DNA of 64,000 nt from positions 61,585 to 125,584 of the forward strand of contig UQMB01000005.1 in NCBI GenBank assembly GCA_900541925.1, given 5' to 3'. Positions 44,158 through 51,370 of the stretch are shown piece by piece. This stretch comes from an uncultured Bacteroidales bacterium (GTDB lineage Bacteria; Bacteroidota; Bacteroidia; Bacteroidales; UBA932). Each line of letters starts with the position of its first letter. Positions within the stretch are counted from its first letter, which is position 1. The translations under genes and the position numbers were made by a program. Below the pieces are notes generated by a model. The model saw only the letters and a list, made by a program, of their open reading frames with translations, was not told the origin of the DNA and searched no databases.

Positions 44158-46716
44158 ATGAATATCAATGAAATGGGGGCGCCGTCATGGAAAAGCGTGA
44201 TGGTGACCCGCCACTTGCCGGAGAAACTCTCCGGACTTGAGACCCTCTGCAAGAATCTCTGGTGGTGCTGGAACGACAACGCCAAGGCTCTCTTCAGAAG
44301 TGTGGATTATGACCTCTGGCACAAGTCCGGGCATAATCCGATGGAGATTCTTGACAAGGTGAGTCTCAAGAGATACATGGAACTTGCGAAGGATGATGTC
44401 TTCATCGCCCGTCTTGGCGAGGTAATGGCCGAATTCAATGCCTATATGTCCAAGAAGTCGGAGCGCAAGGAGCCGTCGATAGGTTATTTCTGCATGGAAT
44501 ATGGCCTTGACACCTCGCTTAAGATCTATTCGGGCGGTCTCGGAATCCTTGCGGGCGACTATCTCAAGGAGACCAGCGACATGAATGTGAACCTCGTGGC
44601 CGTGGGACTTCTCTACCGTTATGGTTATTTCACTCAGAGACTCACTTCCCAGGGCAACCAGGTGGCGGAGTATCAGGCGCAGGATTTCATGAAGATTCCT
44701 GCCGAGCCGGTGTTCGACGAGAACGGAGTGTGGAAGACGGTCAAGGTAGGCATCGCCGGACGCGACCTGCACGCCAGGATCTGGAAGGTGGCCGTAGGCC
44801 GTACCGACCTGTATCTTCTTGATACTGATTATGAAGATAATATACCTGAAGACAGGCAGGTTACCCATCAGCTCTATGGGGGCGACTGGGAGAACCGTCT
44901 CAAGCAGGAGCTCCTCCTCGGCATCGGAGGTGTCAGGGCGCTCCGTGCCCTCGGGCTCAATCCGACCATCTATCATTATAACGAGGGGCACGCCGCGTTC
45001 GCAGGCCTTGAGAGGCTTCGCGAATGCATGCGCGAGAAGCAGCTCTCGTTTGCGGAGTCCATGGAGCTCATAAGGGCTTCCGGCCTCTTCACGACCCATA
45101 CCCCTGTACCTGCCGGACACGATGCCTTCACGGAGGACCTGCTCGGCCGATACATAGGCAATTATCCTCAGGCCATCGGCATCGACTGGAGGACGATGAT
45201 GAGTCTCGGCAAGGTCAATCCTGACGACCACGGCGAGGAGTTCTCCATGAGTTTCCTTGCCGCCAACATGTCCCAGAATGTCAACGGCGTCTCCATGCTT
45301 CACGGCGCGGTGAGCCGCGAGATATTCTCGAGGATGTACCCGGGCTATCTCCCTGAGGAACTCTATATCAGCTATGTCACCAACGGAGTGCATTACCCGA
45401 CTTGGGCCTCCCGTGACTGGAAACTTGTGCACGCAGACGTGTTCGGCGAGGAGTTCAAGACCCACCACTATGACAAGAGCTGCTTCTCCGGTATCTACAA
45501 TGTGCCGGACAAGAAGGTCTGGGAGACGCGCACGGCTCTCAAGAAGGAACTCATAGGTGCCATCCGGGACAGGCTTTCCGATCCTCTCCAGAGCGCCCAC
45601 TACACCCCTAGCCAGGTTGTGACGATCAAGGAACGGCTCAGGGACGATGTCCTCACGATAGGTTTCGCCCGCCGTTTCGCCACATACAAGCGTGCCACTC
45701 TCCTGTTCAGCGACCTTGACAGGCTTGACGCCATCGTCAACAATCCGCAGCATCCTGTCCAGTTCATTTTCGCGGGCAAGGCGCATCCGGCAGACGGCGC
45801 AGGTCAGGATCTTATCAAGGAGATCATAGAGATTTCCAAGCAGGACAGGTTCCTCGGCAGGATAGTGTTCGTGCCGGGCTATGACATTACCCTCGCCAAG
45901 AGGCTTGTCCAGGGCGTGGATGTATGGCTCAACAACCCTACCCGTCCTCTTGAGGCTTCCGGCACATCCGGAGAGAAGGCCGCGATGAACGGTGTGATGC
46001 ACTTCTCCGTGCTTGACGGCTGGTGGGTTGAAGGCTACAAGCCGGGCGCCGGCTGGGCTCTCCCTCTGGAGAAGACCTACGACGACCCGAACTACCAGAA
46101 CGAGCTCGACGCCGCGACCATCTACTCGACCATCGAGAACGACATCGCCCCGTCGTATTACGAGATTGATCCGGCCTCTGGGCTTTCTCCGAAGTGGATC
46201 GGCTACATCAAGAACACTGTGGCCGAGGTCGCCTGCAACTTCACGACCAACCGCATGCTGAGCGATTATTGCCGTCAGTACTATGATCCGCAGAGCGTGC
46301 GTTTCGGGGAACTTGCGGCGGACGACGCCAAGGTGGCCAAGGAGATCGCGGCCTGGAAACAGCTTGTCAGCAACGAATGGAACAATATCCGTATCGTGTC
46401 CTATACACAGCCGGACGCTTCCTATGTGCTCTCTCCGGACAACAAGCTCAAGTGCGAGGTCGTCCTTGACCTTGGCCGCCTCAAGCCTGAGGACATAGGC
46501 GTCGAGATGATATTCACTTCGTCGGACGCCAAGGGGGAGCTGCATATACAGAATGTCTGTGAACTTGGCATCACCTCCGAGAGTGAAGGCAAGGTGACTT
46601 ACCAGGCCGAAATACTGCCGGAGAGGACAGGCATGTATCAGGTGGGGATGCGTATCTATCCGAAGAATCCGCGTCTCCCTCACAGGCAGGATTTCTCTCT
46701 GGTCAAATGGCTGTAG
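44158..46716 (+). CDS. glgP: Alpha-glucan phosphorylase (GT35)
   Basis: Releases glucose 1-phosphate from glycogen, PLP-dependent; 852 residues. It belongs to the short alpha-glucan phosphorylase group, with the YFCMEYGLDTSLKIYSGGLGILAGDYLK segment (abbreviated at its core as YSGGLGILAGD) and the PLP lysine K607 in GTSGEKAAMNG. The C-terminal 120 residues form a beta domain (SYVLSPDNKLKCEVVLDLG) found in this subgroup. It closes the glucan set; its last codons overlap ribF by 10 bases. Confidence 0.94.
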   Translation: MNINEMGAPSWKSVMVTRHLPEKLSGLETLCKNLWWCWNDNAKALFRSVDYDLWHKSGHNPMEILDKVSLKRYMELAKDDVFIARLGEVMAEFNAYMSKKSERKEPSIGYFCMEYGLDTSLKIYSGGLGILAGDYLKETSDMNVNLVAVGLLYRYGYFTQRLTSQGNQVAEYQAQDFMKIPAEPVFDENGVWKTVKVGIAGRDLHARIWKVAVGRTDLYLLDTDYEDNIPEDRQVTHQLYGGDWENRLKQELLLGIGGVRALRALGLNPTIYHYNEGHAAFAGLERLRECMREKQLSFAESMELIRASGLFTTHTPVPAGHDAFTEDLLGRYIGNYPQAIGIDWRTMMSLGKVNPDDHGEEFSMSFLAANMSQNVNGVSMLHGAVSREIFSRMYPGYLPEELYISYVTNGVHYPTWASRDWKLVHADVFGEEFKTHHYDKSCFSGIYNVPDKKVWETRTALKKELIGAIRDRLSDPLQSAHYTPSQVVTIKERLRDDVLTIGFARRFATYKRATLLFSDLDRLDAIVNNPQHPVQFIFAGKAHPADGAGQDLIKEIIEISKQDRFLGRIVFVPGYDITLAKRLVQGVDVWLNNPTRPLEASGTSGEKAAMNGVMHFSVLDGWWVEGYKPGAGWALPLEKTYDDPNYQNELDAATIYSTIENDIAPSYYEIDPASGLSPKWIGYIKNTVAEVACNFTTNRMLSDYCRQYYDPQSVRFGELAADDAKVAKEIAAWKQLVSNEWNNIRIVSYTQPDASYVLSPDNKLKCEVVLDLGRLKPEDIGVEMIFTSSDAKGELHIQNVCELGITSESEGKVTYQAEILPERTGMYQVGMRIYPKNPRLPHRQDFSLVKWL

Positions 46717-47579
46717 TAGCCACCGGTTTTTTTGACGGTGTGCATCTTGGACACCGCCGAGTCATAAGTGCACTCGTCTCCTCTGCCCGCGAAAGGGCCG
46801 AGGAGGCGATTGTCGTTACTTTTGCCACGCATCCGCGGGCTGTGCTCCAGCAGGATGCGCGCACCCTGCGGCTGCTGTCTTCTCCTGCGGAGAAGGCCGC
46901 CATGCTGAAGAGCCTTGGCGTTGACAGGGTGGAGGTGCTGGATTTTACGCGGGACTTCTCCCGCATGAAGGCGGAGGAGTATCTGCGGGACATTGTGCGT
47001 GATCGCCTCGGCGGGACGGCCGTGCTGCTGGGGTACGACAACAGGCTGGGTTCTGACCAGCTTCCTCCGGAGCAGCTCCGGCCGCTGGCCGGAAGACTCG
47101 GAATGGATGTCGTGATTGTCCCTCCGGCGCGTCTGGACAGTGATATCATAGTGAGTTCCACCAAGATACGCACCGCCTTGTCCGAAGGTCGCGTGGGGGA
47201 TGCGGCGGCCATGCTGGGCTACGAGTATCCGGTCAGCGGAGTCGTGGTGAGCGGCAAGCAGCTGGGCCGCAAGATAGGTTTCCCTACTGCCAACATGCAG
47301 CTTTACGAGCCTCTCAAACTGATTCCGGGTAGAGGCGTTTATCTCTCCGAGGTGGAGACTCTTGGGCGGCGCTTCTACGGGATGACCAATGTCGGGGACA
47401 TCATCGAGACCAACATCTTCGATTTCTCGGAGGATATCTATGGCCTCGACATCACCGTGAAATTCAAAAAGCGCCTCCGTGACGGGAAGCGCTTGAACTC
47501 TATCGAGGAACTGAAAGCCCAGCTTACTTGCGACGAAGCTCTCTGTCGAGAACTTTGCGCAGGCCTGCCGCGCCTTTGA
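46707..47579 (+). CDS. ribF: Riboflavin kinase/FAD synthetase
   Basis: Bifunctional enzyme making FMN and FAD. The adenylyltransferase part has GFFDGVHLGHRRV (residues 7-19), which fits the nucleotidyltransferase HxGH site, and the IIVSSTKIRTAL segment. The riboflavin-kinase part has GRKIGFPTANMQ and RFYGMTNVGDI. The N-terminus is about 12 residues shorter than usual, since the first strand leads straight into the FDGVHLGH motif. It is coupled to glgP (10-base overlap), and its 3' end overlaps the convergent lipoprotein gene by 56 bases. Confidence 0.9.
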   Translation: MAVVATGFFDGVHLGHRRVISALVSSARERAEEAIVVTFATHPRAVLQQDARTLRLLSSPAEKAAMLKSLGVDRVEVLDFTRDFSRMKAEEYLRDIVRDRLGGTAVLLGYDNRLGSDQLPPEQLRPLAGRLGMDVVIVPPARLDSDIIVSSTKIRTALSEGRVGDAAAMLGYEYPVSGVVVSGKQLGRKIGFPTANMQLYEPLKLIPGRGVYLSEVETLGRRFYGMTNVGDIIETNIFDFSEDIYGLDITVKFKKRLRDGKRLNSIEELKAQLTCDEALCRELCAGLPRL

Positions 47580-48630
47580 CGGGCTCCGTGCTGAGCTGGC
47601 CGTCGACAATCAGCAGTGAATTCGGCAGGGATGTCACCCCATAGGTGACAACTGCCGGAGAAGCTGCGCCGAGTCCGTCGTTGAGGTTGATCCATGGGAG
47701 CTTCTGGGAGTTCACTACCGAACCCCATGCCGCCTTGTCCGGTGACACGCAGACGGCGTAGATTTCAAATCCCCTGTCATGATATTCTTTCCATACCGGG
47801 AGAAGCGTATCGATGTTAAGCATCTTCTGCGCGGCGTCGGTCGCGTCCCAGAAATGCAGCAGCACCACCTTGGCGTCCACTGCGCTGAGGGCGCGTCTTT
47901 CTCCCTTGATGTCAGGGAGAGTGATGTCCGGGTAGCTGCGCTCTTCAGCCGTGCGTATCATCCCGTCGATCTCGAGGATCTTCATCCTGCGGGCGGCCTC
48001 CTTGTCGAGGGCCTTGACATAGCGGGATTCCGGATAGACGGTCTTGAGGGAGTCGGCGGCGGCGCGGAAGAACAGGGCGTCTGTCGGCTGGTTGAACACT
48101 GACGTCCCTTCGCCTATGCTCTCGTAGAGCACCGGGATGGTGGTCATGGAGTAAGGGTTGCTCATCACATACCTGACGCTGGCCCGGTAGTGGTCGAGAT
48201 AGGCCTTGGCCATCTTCGGCCCGTCGTTGCCGGCTGCTAGCATCGATTTGATGAAGTCCGCGTAGGCCTTGTCCACCTCCGCGAGCTTGGTGGAGCCTTC
48301 AGAGCCTTCTATGCTGTAGTTGCCGAGCGTGTCCGCGCTCACCACGGCCTTCTCCCCGCTCTCAAGCAGGAGGGCCGCTATGCGTGTGTCGCCCCTGAAG
48401 AGGTAGATGAACTCCGGCTGGCCTTTCTTGACGGGCACGGAGTAGCTGAATGAACCGTCCGCCTTCGTCTTGATGGTGTCGAGGACGCTGTACACGTTGA
48501 CATCGAGCTGCCTTACCACTATCCGGCTGTCTCCGGCCCCATCTATCTTGCCGCTGATCTTCGCCTCCTGTGCGCAGGAAGCGAGCGCGAGTGCCGCGGC
48601 GGCTGCGGCGAGTATCTTATAACTTCTCAT
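47524..48630 (-). CDS. Thioredoxin-like lipoprotein lacking CXXC
   Basis: A 368-residue lipoprotein from the ATG at 48630, lipobox LASC (C19). Residues about 25-130 are a DUF4369-like beta domain (ISGKIDGAGDSRIVVRQLD). Residues about 240-368 are a TlpA/thioredoxin fold with VVLLHFWDATDAAQ and the cis-Pro loop VTSLPNSLLI. Where WCxxC is expected, the sequence has WDATDA, so the redox cysteines are absent. It is more likely a binding or structural relative than a disulfide oxidoreductase. It overlaps the HIT gene by 14 bases; it is the last gene of the greA run. Confidence 0.8.
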   Translation of the reverse strand: MRSYKILAAAAAALALASCAQEAKISGKIDGAGDSRIVVRQLDVNVYSVLDTIKTKADGSFSYSVPVKKGQPEFIYLFRGDTRIAALLLESGEKAVVSADTLGNYSIEGSEGSTKLAEVDKAYADFIKSMLAAGNDGPKMAKAYLDHYRASVRYVMSNPYSMTTIPVLYESIGEGTSVFNQPTDALFFRAAADSLKTVYPESRYVKALDKEAARRMKILEIDGMIRTAEERSYPDITLPDIKGERRALSAVDAKVVLLHFWDATDAAQKMLNIDTLLPVWKEYHDRGFEIYAVCVSPDKAAWGSVVNSQKLPWINLNDGLGAASPAVVTYGVTSLPNSLLIVDGQLSTEPVKGAAGLRKVLDRELRRK

Positions 48631-49021
48631 ATTCGGCGAGGATTGCGTCGGCGGTTTTCTGCATTTCTTCTTTGGTGAATACCGGACGGGTCTTGCGGAA
48701 ATCCATGTCGCCCTCGCTCTGGAGCGGGACAAGGTGGATGTGGGTGTGCGGCACTTCCATCCCGAGTACGGCCACCCCTATCCGCTTGCACGGCACGGCC
48801 GCCTTGAGCGCCGTGGCCACCTTGCGCGCGAAGGCCCAGAGGCCCTCATAGGTGTCCGGGTCGAGGTTGAAGATGTAGTCCTCCTCCACTTTTTTCGGGA
48901 TCACGAGAGTGTGGCCCGCGGCGAGGGGACTGATGTCCAGGAAAGCGTAGAAATCTTCGCTTTCCGCAACCTTGAAGGACGGGATCTGCCCCGTCGCGAT
49001 TTTGGTGAAAATGGTAGCCAT
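48617..49021 (-). CDS. HIT family nucleotide hydrolase
   Basis: Cytoplasmic protein of 134 residues. It begins IFTKIATGQIPSFKV and has the histidine triad VPHTHIHLVPL (about 94-104). It belongs to the PKCI/Hint branch, which hydrolyses nucleoside phosphoramidates; the physiological substrate is unknown. It is adjacent to greA (1-base overlap), as in many Bacteroidota genomes. Confidence 0.92.
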   Translation of the reverse strand: MATIFTKIATGQIPSFKVAESEDFYAFLDISPLAAGHTLVIPKKVEEDYIFNLDPDTYEGLWAFARKVATALKAAVPCKRIGVAVLGMEVPHTHIHLVPLQSEGDMDFRKTRPVFTKEEMQKTADAILAEYEKL

Positions 49022-49491
49022 CAGAGTGATATGTCGAGGATTTCAAACTTTATGATTCCGGACGGGGCCTTGGCCTCCACCGTCTCTCCCTTGCCGTGTC
49101 CCATCAGGGCCTTGGCTATGGGCGTGGTGGCGGCGAGCTTGCCTTTGGAGAAGTCGGCTTCGCTCTCACCGACGATGGTGAACTCCATCTCCCTGCCGTT
49201 GTTGAGGTTCTTGACCTTCACCTTGTTGAGCATCTGCACCTTGTCGGTGCTGAGCTGGGAACTGTCCAGAACCTTGGCGTTGACAACCATGTTCTGGAGG
49301 TTTGCTATCTTGAGTTCAAGCAGGCCCTGGGCCTCCCGAGCCGATTCGTATTCTGCGTTCTCGGAAAGGTCGCCCTTTTCCCTGGCTTCAGCGATGGCCG
49401 CTGAAATGACAGGCCTCTGGGCAAGCGCTTCCGCCAGCTCTTTCTTGATCTTGTCGAGCCCTTCCTGGCTCATATAGTGTATTTCCGCCAT
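49021..49491 (-). CDS. greA: Transcription elongation factor GreA
   Basis: Rescues backtracked RNA polymerase by stimulating transcript cleavage. The 156-residue protein has the N-terminal coiled coil with the acidic tip GDLSENAEYESA (residues about 40-51) and the C-terminal FKBP-like domain ending in IKFEILDI. The length is normal. It is the first gene of the greA-HIT-lipoprotein operon. Its leader holds MITE copy 3 between the promoter at 49607-49637 and the ATG. Confidence 0.95.
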   Translation of the reverse strand: MAEIHYMSQEGLDKIKKELAEALAQRPVISAAIAEAREKGDLSENAEYESAREAQGLLELKIANLQNMVVNAKVLDSSQLSTDKVQMLNKVKVKNLNNGREMEFTIVGESEADFSKGKLAATTPIAKALMGHGKGETVEAKAPSGIIKFEILDISL

Positions 49492-49507
49492 AGTATTAGT
49501 TAATTAA

Positions 49508-49564
49508 GCAATCGTTAAAAAATAAGTTGCATCAATCTGCGGCAACTTATTCTTTGCCGCTTAC
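49508..49564 (+). mobile_element. MITE-like element, deleted copy 3 (57 bp) in the greA leader
   Basis: Both ends of the 159-bp element are present (49508-49530 and 49542-49564) but the middle is gone, apparently by a deletion that joined GCATCA to ATCTGCGG. TAA is found on both flanks (49505-49507, 49565-49567). What remains is a near-perfect hairpin that lies inside the greA 5' leader. Confidence 0.7.
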
Positions 49565-49606
49565 TAAAAAGGAGTCCTGCCGGCGTGGCAGAACCCTTGT
49601 TCTTTG

Positions 49607-49637
49607 CAAAGATAATGAAAGCGGAACTAAAAACAAA
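49607..49637 (-). promoter_or_regulatory. Promoter of greA
   Basis: On the minus strand, TTTG (49637-49634), 19-bp spacer and TATCTTTG (49614-49607), a full consensus match. Transcription would begin near 49600, giving a leader of about 110 bases that includes MITE copy 3. Confidence 0.7.
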
Positions 49638-49648
49638 TTCTGCCGTCC

Positions 49649-50059
49649 TTATTCATTGTCGAATTTCGGGGTCATTATCTCTTTGTAGAGAATCAGTTTC
49701 CTGCGGTCCCCGCGTATCTCTTCGGCTGTCGGAAAGCTCTCTGGGACAGCTTTTTTCCGGATGATGGGCGCAGCGTCCTCACGGTGTGCCGCCGGGGCTG
49801 CCGGGGCCGCTTTGACCACCGGAGCCGCCTGGACTGTCTTGACTGCCGGGGCAGGCATGACCGGTGCCGTCACGGGCACCGCCGGTTCGCGCACTATAGC
49901 CCTTGGGGCCTCTTCCTGCTCTTCCGGTTCTTCTTCGAAGATTATCGGCTCGGCATGCACCTGCGGCTGCGCCTTCCTTGCCGCCCTGAGGCGCTTGTCG
50001 ATGATCGCCGCCAATATCGGGACGGAGAACATCAGAATGGTGATGAGAATACCTTCCAT
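49649..50059 (-). CDS. Small membrane protein, Ala/Pro-rich
   Basis: A 136-residue protein with one N-terminal TM helix (2-20), a short basic stretch (DKRLRAARKAQ), an acidic patch, a Pro/Ala/Val-rich middle (about 55-95) and a basic C-terminal helix (GDRRKLILYKEIM). The type is seen in Bacteroidales next to tsaB but has no assigned function. It starts 6 bp after the tsaB stop on the same strand. Confidence 0.6.
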   Translation of the reverse strand: MEGILITILMFSVPILAAIIDKRLRAARKAQPQVHAEPIIFEEEPEEQEEAPRAIVREPAVPVTAPVMPAPAVKTVQAAPVVKAAPAAPAAHREDAAPIIRKKAVPESFPTAEEIRGDRRKLILYKEIMTPKFDNE

Positions 50060-50065
50060 AGTGTG

Positions 50066-50755
50066 TCAGAATAATTTCTTTTTGCTTGTGGTGGCTATGA
50101 ACTGCTTGAGATAGAACGGCTCGAAGTAGGCGCAGTCCTTGATGTCGCCCGCCTTGAGCGCTTCTTCGGCGAGGGATGCCATCGCGCCTGCCTTGGGGCA
50201 GGTCTGTATGAAGAGCGACCCCGGAGAGGCGATGGCGTCACGGCACTTCCCGGCGCCGTCTCCGATGAATGCCGCCGGCCCCTCGGAGAGGATTTCCCTG
50301 AAAGTCTCCCCGTCCACGATTCGCGGCTCCACTTCAGTCAGGCGTCTGCCGCCGGTGGAGTAGATGGCGGTGTAGACTTCCATCCTGCGCGCGTCTACCA
50401 TGGGGATGATGTGTCTGATCTCTCCCGGAAGGCCTTCTTCCATGGCCTGTCTGGCGAGGATGTCAAGCGTGCCTACGGCGAGCAGGGGCAGCCCGGTGGC
50501 GAAGCAGAGGCCCTTGGCGGTGGAGACACCCACCCGAAGCCCCGTGTAGGAGCCCGGCCCGGCGCTGACGCACACCGCGTCGCAGTCTTTTACCGTCAGT
50601 CCACTCTCTTCCAGCACCTGCTTGACGAACGGTGCCGTCATCGCCGCGTGCGCCTTGGGTGCGTCGCTTTCCCTTGCGGCCACGATTTTCCCGTCCTGCT
50701 CAAGAGCTACGGAGCAGAGGGCCGTGGATGTTTCTATAAGTATGATTCTGCTCAT
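50066..50755 (-). CDS. tsaB: tRNA threonylcarbamoyladenosine biosynthesis protein TsaB
   Basis: Scaffold partner of TsaD in making t6A37 of ANN-decoding tRNAs. The 229-residue ASKHA-fold protein starts IILIETSTALCSVAL and has the conserved SAGPGSYTGLRVGVSTAKGLC. As in the family, it lacks the metal site of TsaD. It lies between cvpA (6 bp) and the small membrane protein gene. Confidence 0.93.
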   Translation of the reverse strand: MSRIILIETSTALCSVALEQDGKIVAARESDAPKAHAAMTAPFVKQVLEESGLTVKDCDAVCVSAGPGSYTGLRVGVSTAKGLCFATGLPLLAVGTLDILARQAMEEGLPGEIRHIIPMVDARRMEVYTAIYSTGGRRLTEVEPRIVDGETFREILSEGPAAFIGDGAGKCRDAIASPGSLFIQTCPKAGAMASLAEEALKAGDIKDCAYFEPFYLKQFIATTSKKKLF

Positions 50756-50761
50756 GTTGTC

Positions 50762-51268
50762 CTATGCTGTCTGGCCGAGACCGGCCACAAATGATTTTAT
50801 ATATGGGAAAATATCGCCGGCGAGGTCTTTGAGGGCGTGGTATATCGTGGCGTTGTCCAGGCTGGACGGGTCTACTATGTGGGCGGTGGCGTTGACGCTC
50901 TCGAAGAGCATTATCAGCAGCCCGAGCACCAGGGCCACCTTGAATACGCCTATCACAAGCCCGAGCAGCCCGTTGATCCACCCCAGGAAGACTATCTTCA
51001 GGAGCCGGGTCAGCAGCGATCCCAGAAGCCCCATGAGCATTATGACCAGCACCACGATCAGGATGAAACTGACCAGATGAAGGATGACCTTGTCAATGCC
51101 TATGTACTGAGAGAGCCAGACGCTGAGTGATGACGAGAAATAGAAGGCCGCCCAGACCCCGACGATAATCGAGACCAGTTCCACGACCTGTTTGACGAAG
51201 CCCTTGCGGATTCCGTAAACGATTGCGGGGACGAAACATATAAGCAGAACGATGTCTATGATAGCCAT
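50762..51268 (-). CDS. CvpA family inner-membrane protein
   Basis: A 168-residue protein with four TM helices and the CvpA pattern (IDIVLLICFVPAIVYGIRKGFVKQVVELVS at the start, abbreviated here by its RKGFVKQ turn). E. coli CvpA is needed for colicin V production and stress tolerance; the molecular role is not known. It is the first gene of the cvpA-tsaB-small protein run, divergent from ileS. Confidence 0.88.
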   Translation of the reverse strand: MAIIDIVLLICFVPAIVYGIRKGFVKQVVELVSIIVGVWAAFYFSSSLSVWLSQYIGIDKVILHLVSFILIVVLVIMLMGLLGSLLTRLLKIVFLGWINGLLGLVIGVFKVALVLGLLIMLFESVNATAHIVDPSSLDNATIYHALKDLAGDIFPYIKSFVAGLGQTA

Positions 51269-51273
51269 ACAAG

Positions 51274-51302
51274 TTGGAATTCAAAACAATTTCTTAACTT
51301 TG
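51274..51302 (+). promoter_or_regulatory. Promoter of ileS
   Basis: TTG at 51274-51276, 18-bp spacer and TAACTTTG at 51295-51302. The leader of about 60 bases contains a GC-rich stretch (51315-51346) that can fold; no known riboswitch is recognised. Confidence 0.5.
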
Positions 51303-51370
51303 CGAATTGTTCAGCCCGCGTCCTGTTCCTGCCGGGGCGGCCGGGCACAAACGCAAAATTAGTAAAAAAT

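Noticed and set aside
51303..51370. A T-box or other riboswitch in the ileS leader
   Set aside because: The leader is only about 60 bases and lacks any specifier or antiterminator pattern. It has only a GC-rich patch that could fold.
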